Source: Amaranthus tricolor (lineage: Eukaryota > Streptophyta > Magnoliopsida > Caryophyllales > Amaranthaceae). From it: a DNA stretch of 64,000 bases. The stretch's first letter is position 1. Each line of letters starts with the position of its first letter. The DNA is taken from assembly GCF_026212465.1 (NCBI RefSeq), contig NC_080059.1, forward strand, positions 11,823,829-11,887,828, written 5' to 3'. The notes under the pieces were generated by a model. It was not told the DNA's origin. It was given only the letters and a program-made list of their open reading frames with translations, and did no database searches. Below are positions 33,160 through 44,800 of the stretch, piece after piece. The translations under genes were made by a program, and so were the position numbers.

Positions 33160-36100
33160 ATGGAGTCGAGTAGTAGTAGTTCGATGGTTAAATTGGCATC
33201 CACTAATTATTCTATTTGGAGACCTATGATGGAAGACTTATTATATTGCAAGGACTTGTATGACCCGCTTGATAGTGTCACTAGTTCAGATGGTAGTGTG
33301 TCTAAACCATCTAAACCAGATAAAATGGATGATAAAGAATGGGCAAAGTTGAAAAGAAAGACTTTGGGGACTATTAGACAATGGGTTGATATTAGCATAT
33401 TTAACCATGTGTCACAGGAGTCCGATCCTTATGATTTGTGGAAGAAGTTGGAAGGTTTGTATGAGCGGAAGACTGCTCATAATAAAGCTTTATTGATTAA
33501 AAGACTTGTCAATTTGAAATTGAAAGGTGGGAAGTCTGTTTCTGAGCATCTTAGTGACTTCCAGGATATTATTAACAAGTTGACTACTATGAAGGTTGTT
33601 CTTGATAATGAGTTGCAGGCCTTGTTCTTGTTGAGTTCTTTGCCAGATAGTTGGGAGACCTTGGTTGTGACTATTAGTAACTCTGCTCCAGATGGTGTGC
33701 TATCTTTGGATGTGATCAAAGAAAGCATGTTTAATGAGGAAATTAGAAGAAAGGAGATGGGAGTTGACAATTCACAAGCTCTTGTTGTTGAGAACAGAGG
33801 AAGAAGCAAGAGTAGGGGTCCCAGAGGCCGTGGTAACTCGAGGAGCAGGTACAAGTCTAGTGATGGAAAGAATGTCACTACATGTCATTACTGCAACAAG
33901 CCTGGTCATATCAAGAAGTTTTGTTTCCGCTTGAAAAGGGAACAAAGGAAGAAGAATGACAATTCACAAAAGGAGGGAGATGATAAAAATACTGCAGCAA
34001 CCGCTTCCAAGAGTGATGATGTCGTCACTTTGATTTGTGCAACTAGTGAGTGTCATCATGTTGATAGTTCAGACACCGAGTGGCTAGTGGATACAGGTGC
34101 TTCATATCATTGTGTTCCTAAAAGGGAGTATTTCTTGAACTACCAAGCTGGTGATTTTGGTAGTGTAAAGATGGGTAACCAGAGCTCAGCAAGCATTGTT
34201 GGGTTAGGTGATATTCGTGTGAAGACAACTGTTGGGTGCATGCTTACATTGAGGAATGTGCGCCATATTCCTGATCTACGCCTTAATCTATTGTCTGCAA
34301 ATGTCCTTGATCAAGAAGGCTTTCAACATACTTTTGGAGATGGTAAATGGAAGTTGTCCAAGGGTTCTATGACAGTTGCACGTGGCGAGTTGTGTTGCTC
34401 GTTGTACAAGACATATTTGAGTATATGTTCTGGTGAGCTTAATGCAGTGGAAGAGAAGAATTCTCCTAATTTATGGCATCGAAGATTGGGACACATGAGT
34501 GACAAGGGTTTGAAATGTTTGGCAGGTAAATCTCTTATTCCCGTTGATACTACAGTTGCTCTTAACCCTTGTGATCATTGTTTAGCAGGTAAGCAGCATA
34601 GAGTTTCCTTTGCTAGGAAGTCTACTAGGAGGCAAGCTAATCTGGAGCTTGTGCACTCCGACATTTGTGGTCCCATTGAGGTGGAATCTAATGGTGGCAA
34701 CAAATATTTTGTCACTTTCATTGATGATGCTACTAGAAGAACTTGGGTTTATATGTTGAAGACCAAAAACCAAGTGTTTGAGACATTTCAGAAATTTCAT
34801 GCTTTGGTGGAAAGGGAGACGGATAGAAAATTGAAGTGCCTTCGTTCTGACAATGGTGGTGAGTATACTTCACATGAGTTCGAGAATTATTGTGCACGGC
34901 ATGGTATTCGACATGTGAAGACAGTTCCTGGTACCCCATTACATAATGGTGTTGCAGAGAGGATGAACAGAACCATTGTGGAGAAAGTGAGGTGTATGTT
35001 GAAGATGTCTGATCTACCTAAGTCTTTTTGGGCAGAAGCAGTGAAGACTGCAGTTTACTTGATCAACCGTTCTCCATCTATTCCCTTGGGTCTTGACATT
35101 CCCGAGAGAGCATGGAAGGGATGTGATCCCACTTATTCACATCTTAGAGTCTTTGGATGCAAAGCATACATGCATGTGCCGAAAGATCAGAGATCGAAGC
35201 TTGATTCCAAGACTACTCCTTGTGTGTTTGTTGGCTATGGTGATGAAGAGTATGGGTATAGGCTCTATGATCCCGAGAAGAAGAAGGTAGTGAGAAGCAG
35301 AGATGTAGTGTTCTTTGAGCATGAGAAAGGTGCAGAGCTTCTAAGTGCAAGGTATCGCACTAACTCAGACTCATTTCTTGATTCTACTAATGTTTCTCCT
35401 ATTCCTACTTCCTTTTCTGATGATCAGCCAGCACTTGATGATCTTGATGCAACACATGATGGTGTTGAGGAGGTACAGCCTAATGATGATGGTGATGTAC
35501 CACAGTTCGATGATGCTCCTAACGATGCTCAACTAGATGATGATGATGAGGCTATTGAGCAGGGGGAGCAACCTACCTCTTCAGTTGATGACGTTCAGGT
35601 TAGGAGGTCAACCAGAGATCGCAAACCTTCTACAAAGTATCCTAGCTCAGATTATATCTTAGTCACTGATGAGGGGGAGCCCGAGGATTTTCAGGAAGTA
35701 TTGACCTGTGAAGACAAAGATCTTTGGCTCGAGGCTATGAAAGAGGAGATGAATTCTTTGAAGAAGAATCAAACTTATGAGTTAGTCAAGCTTCCTAGCG
35801 GCAAGAAAGTCTTGAAGAATAGATGGGTTTTCAAGAACAAGAAAGATGGTGAGAAGAGTGTGAAGAGAAAAGCTAGATTGGTGGTCAAAGGATGCAACCA
35901 AAAAAAGGGCATTGATTTTGATGAGATTTTCTCCCCTGTGGTCAAAATGACATCTATCAGAACTGTTTTGGGTTTAGCTGCAAGTCTTGATCTTGAGTTG
36001 GAGCAGCTTGATGTGAAGACTGCTTTCTTACATGGTGACTTGCATGAAGAAATCTACATGGAACAGCCTGAAGGTTTTGAAGAAAAGGGGAAAGAAAAGC

Positions 36101-37236
36101 TTGTTTGCAGGTTGAAGAAGAGTCTTTATGGGCTTAAACAGGCACCAAGGCAGTGGTATCGAAAATTTGATTCGTTCATGACAAGCAATGGTTATAAGCG
36201 AACTTCAGCTGATCCTTGTGTGTATTTCAGAAAGTTCCCCGATGGTAATTTCATTATCCTTCTTTTGTATGTGGATGATATGCTGATAGTTGGACAAGAT
36301 GCAGAGAGGATTAGTACTTTGAAGAAAGACTTGTCCAAGTCATTTGACATGAAAGACTTGGGTCCAGCAAAGCAAATCTTAGGCATGGAGATTGCTCGTG
36401 ACAGGAAAGCTGGAAAGTTGTGGTTATCTCAAGAGAAGTATATTGAACGTGTGCTTGAAAGGTTCAATATGAAGCATGCTAAGCCGGTTAGTACACCACT
36501 CGCATCACATTTTAAGCTAAGTAAGAGAGTTTGTCCTACCACAGAGAAGGAGAAAGCAAGTATGTCTTCTATTCCATATTCTTCTGCTGTTGGTTCTTTG
36601 ATGTATGCTATGGTGTGTACTAGACCCGATATTGCACATTCTGTTGGTTTAGTGAGTAGATACTTATCCAATCCGGTTAAGGCTCATTGGGATGCAGTGA
36701 AATGGATATTTCGATACTTGCGCGGCACTTCCAAACTTTGTTTGTGTTATGGAGGTGGGAAACCTATTCTTGAGGGGTTTACTGATGCAGACATGGCTGG
36801 TGATGTTGATAGTAGAAAATCTACCTCAGGTTATGTGTTCACATTTTCAAGGGGAGCCATTTCTTGGCAATCCAAGTTACAAAAGTGTGTGGCCTTGTCG
36901 ACTACTGAGGCAGAATATATAGCAGCTGTGGAAGCAAGTAAGGAAATGCTTTGGTTGAAAAGATTCCTTCGAGAGTTGGGTTTGGAGCAAGGTGAGTATG
37001 TTGTACTTTGTGATAGTCAAAGTGCTATAGATTTGAGTAAGAACTCAATGTATCATGCTCGCACCAAGCATATTGATGTCCGATATCATTGGTTGCGAAA
37101 TGTTATTGAAGAAAAGATGATGAAATTGAAGAAAGTCCATACGAACAAGAATGGTGCAGATATGTTGACGAAGGTGGTTCCCGCAAGCAAGCTTGATGTT
37201 TGTAGCAAGCTTGTGGGTATGAGCTTCAAATGGTGA
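33160..37236 (+). CDS. Copia B gag-pol polyprotein, intact
   Basis: 1358 codons with no stop or frameshift. Gag starts at ATG 33160 (LASTNYSIWRPMMEDLLYC). The CCHC knuckle CHYCNKPGHIKKFC is at about residue 241, protease LVDTGAS at about 309, the integrase zinc part from HRRLGH at about 440, catalytic FIDDATR and LRSDNGGEY at about 519 and 560, reverse transcriptase YVDDML at about 1036, and RNase H with DADMAGD, STTEAEY and KHIDVRYHW at about 1207-1310. All catalytic acids expected in a Copia element are visible. The domain order and Tnt1-94-like wording suggest the Tork lineage. The stop is 45 bp before the right LTR, next to the polypurine tract. Potentially active. Confidence 0.95.
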   Translation: MESSSSSSMVKLASTNYSIWRPMMEDLLYCKDLYDPLDSVTSSDGSVSKPSKPDKMDDKEWAKLKRKTLGTIRQWVDISIFNHVSQESDPYDLWKKLEGLYERKTAHNKALLIKRLVNLKLKGGKSVSEHLSDFQDIINKLTTMKVVLDNELQALFLLSSLPDSWETLVVTISNSAPDGVLSLDVIKESMFNEEIRRKEMGVDNSQALVVENRGRSKSRGPRGRGNSRSRYKSSDGKNVTTCHYCNKPGHIKKFCFRLKREQRKKNDNSQKEGDDKNTAATASKSDDVVTLICATSECHHVDSSDTEWLVDTGASYHCVPKREYFLNYQAGDFGSVKMGNQSSASIVGLGDIRVKTTVGCMLTLRNVRHIPDLRLNLLSANVLDQEGFQHTFGDGKWKLSKGSMTVARGELCCSLYKTYLSICSGELNAVEEKNSPNLWHRRLGHMSDKGLKCLAGKSLIPVDTTVALNPCDHCLAGKQHRVSFARKSTRRQANLELVHSDICGPIEVESNGGNKYFVTFIDDATRRTWVYMLKTKNQVFETFQKFHALVERETDRKLKCLRSDNGGEYTSHEFENYCARHGIRHVKTVPGTPLHNGVAERMNRTIVEKVRCMLKMSDLPKSFWAEAVKTAVYLINRSPSIPLGLDIPERAWKGCDPTYSHLRVFGCKAYMHVPKDQRSKLDSKTTPCVFVGYGDEEYGYRLYDPEKKKVVRSRDVVFFEHEKGAELLSARYRTNSDSFLDSTNVSPIPTSFSDDQPALDDLDATHDGVEEVQPNDDGDVPQFDDAPNDAQLDDDDEAIEQGEQPTSSVDDVQVRRSTRDRKPSTKYPSSDYILVTDEGEPEDFQEVLTCEDKDLWLEAMKEEMNSLKKNQTYELVKLPSGKKVLKNRWVFKNKKDGEKSVKRKARLVVKGCNQKKGIDFDEIFSPVVKMTSIRTVLGLAASLDLELEQLDVKTAFLHGDLHEEIYMEQPEGFEEKGKEKLVCRLKKSLYGLKQAPRQWYRKFDSFMTSNGYKRTSADPCVYFRKFPDGNFIILLLYVDDMLIVGQDAERISTLKKDLSKSFDMKDLGPAKQILGMEIARDRKAGKLWLSQEKYIERVLERFNMKHAKPVSTPLASHFKLSKRVCPTTEKEKASMSSIPYSSAVGSLMYAMVCTRPDIAHSVGLVSRYLSNPVKAHWDAVKWIFRYLRGTSKLCLCYGGGKPILEGFTDADMAGDVDSRKSTSGYVFTFSRGAISWQSKLQKCVALSTTEAEYIAAVEASKEMLWLKRFLRELGLEQGEYVVLCDSQSAIDLSKNSMYHARTKHIDVRYHWLRNVIEEKMMKLKKVHTNKNGADMLTKVVPASKLDVCSKLVGMSFKW

Positions 37237-37264
37237 TTGAACTGTGATCGTCTTCCCCGTTATG

Positions 37265-37280
37265 GGCTGGAGGGGGAGAT
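37265..37280 (+). promoter_or_regulatory. polypurine tract of Copia B
   Basis: GGGCTGGAGGGGGAGA directly before the right LTR, the plus-strand priming site for reverse transcription. The same tract is at 32311-32326 before the left LTR, where a single-copy element would have host DNA. Confidence 0.8.
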
Positions 37281-38077
37281 TGTTGTGGGTCCAGCCCAAG
37301 TTGTGATAAAATGTTTTATTTTTTGGTCTTAATAAATGGGCCAAATCGTAACATTTTACTTGTTGTTATGAGTCCTCTTTGGGCTTATTTTTGGTGGCTT
37401 CTTTAGCAAGCCTTTGGGGAGTAATTCTTGCTATATAGGACAGCAAGTGAAGCAAGGAAAACTGGAATTCAAAAAGACACAAAAGAGAGAGTTTGAGAGA
37501 GTAGTGAATTTTTCGGATTTTCAAGGTCAGCCTTCTGTATTTTGTCCGTTGTCGGAAATCCGACCGTTGGATTGCTCTGAAATTTGGTGAGCTTGTTCCT
37601 GACATCGAGGGCTTCATTTTGGACGGTTGGATCGTCGTTTTAAGCTCTGGGTTGGTCGGAATCGTCTCCGGACAGAGCTGCTGTTTTTGGTGATTTCTAC
37701 TCCTTTAGTTCTCTATTTTTCATCTCTTATAGCTTGATGTATGTAGGTGGGCGTTGATAAACCTTTTATAGACTGATTTGGGTTTATTTTTACCCTCAAT
37801 TATCAATAAGAGAAGATTAAGGGTGGACTCCTCAAGAGTCCCGTGGTTTTTATTCTTCACATCGAAGAGGTTTTCCACGTATAAATTGTGTGTGTTGTTT
37901 GCATTTTTATTCCGCTTATTATTGTTGATTTGTTACTGTCATATTGCTGTCCACAATTGTTATTCTAGGTTGATTAATATTGGTGAATTAATTTGGGTTC
38001 TTTGGTTTGGATAATTGGTTGGTTGTTTTGTGTGTGTGACATTGTGGGTGTCGTAGTGACCCCTTCCGATCCCTACA
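37281..38077 (+). repeat. Copia B right LTR
   Basis: 797 bp, near-identical to 32327-33123. It ends in CCCTACA and is followed by GACCC and LINE sequence. Confidence 0.92.
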
Positions 38078-39250
38078 GACCCCTCCTCACTGAACTGCCT
38101 TGACATAGACAGATTCAATACGTCATGGTCCTTCCTACAACTACCCAAATATCTCCAGCCACCGCTTCCTGTTCCTCTCTAGCATTAAACCTCCTTCCTA
38201 AGTCACCTACATCATCACCCACTTGCCCCTGAACTGGATTATTAAGCGACACTTTATCCATACTAACCACCACTTCGTCCACCATTCTATGTTCCATAAC
38301 CGTCTTCTTTTTATCAAGCCTTTTAGTAACAAACAACTTCTCTGCCTTCCCATTGTCATCACGGAATATTTTCCATGATGAGGCTCTTAACGACGAACTG
38401 TACTTCTTATGCGCAACCCTCTACCTTTTAAAAATGCCACCACTCTTCCAATTTATTGTTAACTTCCTCCTTAGTTTCTACTACCAACACGATATCATCA
38501 GCAAATAACATGCATTACAGTATAGTCTCCCAATTCAATTTAGAAATCTCTTCCATAATTAACGTAAAAATAAAAGGGCTAGTGCTGATCCCTGATGTAG
38601 GCCTACTTAAACTGGGAAAGCCTTTGTTATCTCCACCGGTGTTTGAATGTTAGTCGATACTCTGTATACATATCCCATACAACCTCAATGAACCTTTGTG
38701 AAATACGTCTGGCCTTAAGGCTATCCCACATAATGCCTCGTGGTATGCTATGATACGTTTTCTCTAGGTCCATGAACACCATATGTAAATCCTTCTTTCG
38801 CTACCTATATTTTTCCATTAGTCTTCTCAAAACATGGAAGCTTCGGTGGTTGACCTTCCTGGCATGAAGCCCAATTGGTTCTCTTTGATGAACGTCTCTT
38901 GTCTGATTCTCCCCTCTATCACTCTTTCCCACAATTTTATTGTATGGTTTAAATGTTTGATTCCTTTATAGTTCCTGCATACTTGCGCAGCGCCTTTGTT
39001 CTTGTATAGTGGGATTTGTTTTATTCCTCCATTCTTCTGGCATCTTACGTTTCCTCAAGATAACATTAAAGAGTTTAGTCAGCCAACGAATGCCTTCTAC
39101 TCCCAAACCCTCCACACCTCAATCAGTATTTATGAGGTCCAACTGTCTTTGATCTCCCCAATTTTTTGAGAGCTTCTCCAACTTCCTCTATAGTTATATC
39201 ACGGGTTCAACCATATTCATGTGGTTTTTAAACGTCGCAAGTTTGTCTTC
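38078..39250 (-). pseudogene. LINE reverse-transcriptase remnant
   Basis: Minus-strand translation pieces include KKDLHMVFMDLEK, then IPRGIMWDSLK and, further on, ADDIVLVVETKEEVNNKLE. These are the RT motifs of plant L1-type LINEs (the catalytic phrase is usually FADD). Frames change several times and stops are frequent. The right LTR of Copia B abuts it directly, so the LINE is either the insertion site or was cut by the Copia rearrangement. No poly-A end is evident. Confidence 0.75.
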
Positions 39251-39499
39251 GCATAAAGTTACGAAGTTATGTCACCAACACTATTTAAAATGTTAGTCTG
39301 TCTACTTCTTGGTCTCCTATGTCTTCTCTAACCTAAGGTATGTCATATCTTATATTATACTTTGTTAATTATGATTGCCATTTTGTGGGCTATATAAATT
39401 TTCTTGTAATTTTTTCTGCAAACTTGAAACCACGGTCCTTTAAGGGAGCCATGAAAATCCAGGGTGGCAAGTTGCTAATAGAAAGAAGATACATACTTT

Positions 39500-40090
39500 G
39501 TTAATGTTGAACGTCTTAATGCTCGCTTTGTTGTGTTCAGTAATCATCAGATCACATGCATTGACTACATTGAGGTTTTTGTGCTAGTGACCAAGATGAA
39601 CGTACACATACGATTCAACCCTTTCTTTTTATTGTTATTGCTAAAAATTGGAAGTTGCACGCACATTCAGAGTGCATTCTTACTTGGTAACTTATCTGTA
39701 GAAGTGTATATGAAGTTGCCTTCAGGATTTCATGATGGTCATTCAGGTAATGTTGATTCGCCAAATTAGCTAATTCTCTTCAGACAATATGGCTTCTATT
39801 AGTCTTACTCCAACCAACTATTCTCAATTTACTTGTTACAAGGTGCAATTCAATTGAATATTTTTATGTATGTGGATGGTTTGATTATTTATGGTAACAA
39901 TTTGCTGCTTTTCAACAATTCTTGTATTCTTGTTTTCACATGAATGATCTTGGGGTCTAAAGTATGTTCTAGGTATAATACTTACTAGACTCAAGACTTC
40001 ACTGACGAGACTAGTAATCTTGGTTCTAAATTAATACTTTTCCCATGGAGCCTATCAATGTTATGCAATATCGTGGATTGCTTGGCTGTT
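39500..40090 (+). pseudogene. decayed Copia reverse-transcriptase fragment
   Basis: Contains RLNARFVVFSNHQITCIDY, then SAFLLGNLSVEVYMKLPSGF, then FMYVDGLIIYGNN (active-site YVDD changed to YVDG) and MNDLG. These follow the order of a Copia RT but with stops, gaps and frame changes. It is an old relic, unrelated in detail to elements A and B. Confidence 0.75.
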
Positions 40091-40102
40091 TAATTATTCA
40101 CT

Positions 40103-40292
40103 AATTCTTGATTGAGATCGTCTCACCGTGAGACGACTTTAATTGAATAAACCCAAACTGTTTAAAAATAAATAGCCACTTTATATACATGTTGAAATTC
40201 AGTATTTTATGGTTTTTTTTTGTTTTTTTACTAATGGGCTATTTGTATGGGCCATTTTCACAGTGAGATGGTTTCATACAAGACTTGCTGAT
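40103..40292. mobile_element. MITE-like element with GTCTCACCGTGAGAC end
   Basis: The left end holds GAGATCGTCTCACCGTGAGA and the right end CACAGTGAGATGGTTTCATAC with CAAGAC, an imperfect inverted pair. AT-rich centre. Superfamily not assigned; TSD not clear. Confidence 0.45.
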
Positions 40293-41834
40293 AATTATTT
40301 GTTAGTTACTCAACAAGTCTTGGCATATTCAGTACATATGATATCTTGATTTCTTTATTAATAGGCTTTTTTGATAATAGGAGTAAAAACTTTTAATAAA
40401 TATTATTTAAAAATCAAAATTCTTAGTCAACTTCAGTTGCAAATATAGTGAAACGGAGGACATATCTGTCTTCCAATTGCATCAACAAATTGAAAACTAA
40501 ACCAAATTAGTCTTACTCGTTCATACATAACATTAGTACATAACATTAGTTTTCTTTTGACTTATGTTATTTCCTTTTAACAAGTATAAAAAGGCAAAGG
40601 ATGCATGTACTTTAAAATGTACAATTAATTACAATATAACAAAATAAGTATAGTGGTTGTACAAGTTGTAGAAGTATATGACGGAGGGAGCCTTAATTTC
40701 ATTCACAATTTGCATGAAATGAGTCTTATTGAACTTACTTTTCATCAAGCCCACTCTCCAACCTCCTCCTCCTCCTCCTCTTGTCAACTACACAATTTGC
40801 ACTAATTAAAGCTTCAGCTTCACCACAATTGATTTATAATAATGAAATCTAATTTTCAAGTTGATGGTTAAAACTCCATAATATACTCTAACAATAATTA
40901 TCTTTTACGAGTTGGACGTCACAATTCTATCACTCATTCAAGATAGTCTCTAGTAAATAAAAACCATTTAGCGCACGTGCATATACTTAAAGTAATCATA
41001 TTATAAAACGCCAACCAGATAACTGTAGTGGCGATTAAAATATTTTTTCGATGAAACATATCTTTTATATACCAAAAAATCTAATTATTTGAGAAAAAAA
41101 ATGACAAAAGTTCAATAATTCTCATTGAAAAGATAACCAAAATACTCAATTGTATAACTCTAAATTAGTGACAAAAACAAAACTAGAATATAACAATGAG
41201 CAACTTAAAGAAATGCTCGTTTATATTAATATATCTTGAAAAGATAATTATACATTAATCAAGCAATAACAAAAAATCAATAGTCATAAAATTAAACAAT
41301 TAAACAAAGAAATAACAAAGAAATGCTCGTTTATATTACTCGTTGAGGTGTTGTGGTTAACAATTAAACAAGAGAATTTCTGATTATGTTCGACATGTTC
41401 TACCACACAAGGCTCTAAAAAATTAGGGGCCTTAATAATAAATTACGTAGTTAATATTAAGTATTTAAAGATATAAAATTGTTAGAAAAATATTATAGTC
41501 ACAAAAATTAAAATTGCATAAGACTTTTAAAAAATTTGACAATTTTTTTGAGCCCCTGCAATTAAAGAGTTGTTTATCAAGTTTTAATTTTAGGTCAAAC
41601 CACCATTTATATTTTTGCAGGATGCAATTCAGTTAAGTAGCTAACTACATTAAATGCTTAGTTAGATTACATCTCCTCACTTCTCTAATTTCCTATAAAG
41701 TGTGGTAGTGAGTTACATGTCTCAATACCCCAACCAAACTTTCCTTTTTTACCATACATAAAGGGGAATTAATTAAAAAAAAAATACAAATAAGGAAATA
41801 AAAAACCATTTCTTTGTTCTTCATTCAACCATCA
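40293..41834. other. gene-free region upstream of KCS
   Basis: No exon seen. Solitary CGGAGG-type Stowaway ends occur near 40453 and 40681, a CCTCCTCCTCCTCCT run near 40762, and a decayed repeat near 41395-41570. CCTATAAAG near 41691 is a possible TATA box about 140 bp before the KCS start codon. A C/T-rich leader follows. Confidence 0.4.
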
Positions 41835-44800
41835 ATGACAGATCAAAATAATTCAAACCCAAAACCAAAAATACCATTAAAATTAAAATATGTTAAATTA
41901 GGGTACCATTATTTGATCTCCAATGCAATTTATTTAATCTTGATCCCATTATCAATTATGATTTCTTCAGCTCCTCTTCAAACCCTAATTACCAACAAAA
42001 ATTTAGAAATTGTTTGGAATATTATGAAACTAAATTATATGGCAGTAGTTTCATGTCTTGCTTTATTAATTATTCTTGGAACGGTTTATTTTATGAACCG
42101 TCCTAAACCGGTTTATTTAGTTGATTTTGCGTGTTGTAAACCGGATTCAGCTCGGAAAGTTACTAAAATGACATGCATGGAGAGAATTGTTTTGTATGGC
42201 ACGTTCACTCAACAAAATATTGAGTTCCAAAGGAAGATTTTTGAGAGATCGGGAGTTGGAGATGCCACGTATTTGCCTGAATCCGTTATTCAGGTGCGAA
42301 TAGAGAGGGAAAACAAGTTTATTTAATTTCTTGAAATTTTTTATTTATTTTTTTATTTTTATCATTATCATCATCATGCTAATGAGTCCCGCTAAAGGTA
42401 AGTTCTGGGGAGGGTGGAAATTAAATATTAGAGTATATATAACTTACTATGGGGTTTCAACCATCAGTTTAAGTTTTTTGGTTGATTTGATTGTTTAACA
42501 TGGTATTAGAATCATAAGAAATCACAAGTTCGAATCTCAACCACCCCTCATTTAAGGTGGAATATTAATTAAGCGTTCGGTATGAGGAGAGTCTGTGTTG
42601 CATCCACACTTCTAGCCCAAAGGGCTCCCGTGTAAGGTTTTAGCTTTTGATTGAGTTGGTTTCTTAACAGAAAAGAATGCATACTAATATCTTTGTTACA
42701 AGGAGGTCGCGATTTTTTTATAATTTTGTTTATATTTTTATAATTTTATTTATATTTTATTTTATTTTCCGCTAGGTACCTCCAAATCCGACAATAAGTG
42801 AAGCACGAAAAGAGGCTGAAAATGTAATGTATGCTTCAATAGATGAAGTGTTGGGTAAAACGGGTGTTTCAACAAAGGAAATTGGGGTGTTAATTGTGAA
42901 TTGTAGTTTATTTAATCCTTTGCCTTCTCTTTCGGCTATGATTGTAAATCGTTACAAGTTGAGAGGGAATATTATTACCTACAATCTTGGTGGGATGGGA
43001 TGCAGTGCTGGTCTTATTTCCATGGATCTTGCTAGGGACCTTTTGCAGGTTTGTTTCTTAAATCTTTGTTCATTTCTCTTGTTTTGTTATGTCTTTTGTT
43101 ATGTTGTGTTTGATGTACACCTCTCACATGTTGATTCGACTCAAAATTGACTCGGTATCCGACTGAAAATTAATGGGTTATAACCTGAAACTTTCTTACT
43201 CATAATCAGAAAAGAATTCGACCTGAAAAATCAGAATTCAAATCCGTCCGAAACCCAAAATTTAGTTCCACGTCAATGGTTTTAGTCATAATTCCCTAAA
43301 GTTTAAGTTCATTCATTTCTTTTGAGTCGATATTCAACCCTAAAATCATATATTAGTCTTTTTGGTAAAAAAACAACATGAACTATTTTGGAGAAAACAT
43401 TTTGATAAATTAAAGAAATTTAAATAAAGGACTTGATCCCTGTGGGACTGGCCTAAACACAAGATGACCCGACTCGACACTAAATCGATTTCAAGAAAGG
43501 TGGTTTTTGTTTTTCTTTGTCTTTAGTAATTAGAGATGAACTAACTACTTGATTGCTACTTGTTAGGGTAATAATAATTAATCTGCTATGTAGTTAGGAT
43601 CTTATAATTATTTTACTAAAAACATGTATATAGAGGAGAGATATATACACATATTAACAGAAATAGAAATACATGTAGAGCTTTATTTATGGATAGATAA
43701 ATTGTACTAAAGTGAACCATTATTTAGTAGTTGTAATATACGTTATTTAAGAATAAATGTACGTATTATAACTCTTTTAGTCAAAAAGTACGAAGCTCTA
43801 TTAAATTACGAAAATAAGTTTACATTTTATTATGGTATTAATCAACAAAAGGAATGTAAGACTTTTCTAAGAGGTTATAAAAAGTAATTATTATTAATAG
43901 AACAACTCTCTTTTGGTATTTTAGCTAGTTTTGATCAATTTTGTGATTATTGAAAGTATAAGAAGAAACATGAACACTATTCATAACATACAATATAGTG
44001 ACACTTTTTTTTGAAGTATAGATTGAGACTTTTAATTAATACTCCCTCCACACCAATATAAATATCCCATTGCTTGGATACAGATATTAAGAGTAGTGTG
44101 AGGTCTATTAAAAAGGTGGTAGTTGGGTAAGTAGTGAAGGGTAGTTGGATAAGTAGGGTATATGGGGGTATATTCGTAATTACTTGTGTGAACTAAGGAT
44201 ATTTAGGTAAAAAAAAAATGATAAAAACAGAAATGTGACAATTGATATGGTTTTGCTAAATAAGAAAATGTGACAATTATATTAGTGTGGAGGGAGTATA
44301 TCTTTCCAAAGAAATTAATATATCCTTTTATAAATTATTTATTCCATCAACAAAATGGTGCTAGAATATACGTTGATATGAATAAGAACCTTGCATGGCA
44401 ATTGGCATATATATTATTATGCAGGGGTGGGGCAAAGAGCATCAGTACTCTATTTACTTTCTGATTGTTTGAAAATTAAGGTTTTTTGTCAATCATTTAG
44501 AAATTAATAGAAGACAAAAAAATTTATGCTATATTTTTTTGTTTTGTACCAAAAATCAAAATAAAAACCATAAAAATAATAAACAAATAGCAAAATAAAT
44601 GAAAATTTAATTCTGAAAGTAATTAGTACATATTATCAGATAAATGGAATAAAAAATTTCATGGTAAGATAGGGATCAAAATTACCACTAGTAAGTTTGG
44701 AACCTCTAACCAAAAATATCAAGTTTTAAACCTCTAACCAACAATATCAAGAGATGACACGTTACCAACTGAGATACATCGACTAATAAACTATAAGGAG

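Larger units (their letters stand above)
32327..38077 (+). mobile_element. Copia element B, complete and young (Tork/Tnt1-like)
   Basis: Two 797-bp LTRs (32327-33123 and 37281-38077), both starting TGTTGTGGGTCCAGCCC and ending GATCCCTACA. Between them are an initiator-Met tRNA binding site, one intact gag-pol frame and a polypurine tract. By eye the LTRs differ at one position (near 32643 vs 37597), so insertion was recent. No 5-bp target duplication is present: the left flank (GAGAT) is B's own internal sequence and the right flank is GACCC. This fits a tandem arrangement sharing the left LTR. Lineage is inferred from the polyprotein. Confidence 0.9.

Noticed and set aside
33477..33878. 133-codon minus-strand frame and other antisense frames within Copia and PPR genes
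   Set aside because: Antisense shadows of long coding regions, with no own domain or splice context.
38456..38653. 65-codon plus-strand frame
   Set aside because: It lies antisense to the LINE RT motif on the minus strand.
42520..42540. A functional tRNA gene at the GTTCGAATC box
   Set aside because: No cloverleaf can be folded around it by eye; only box-like words remain.
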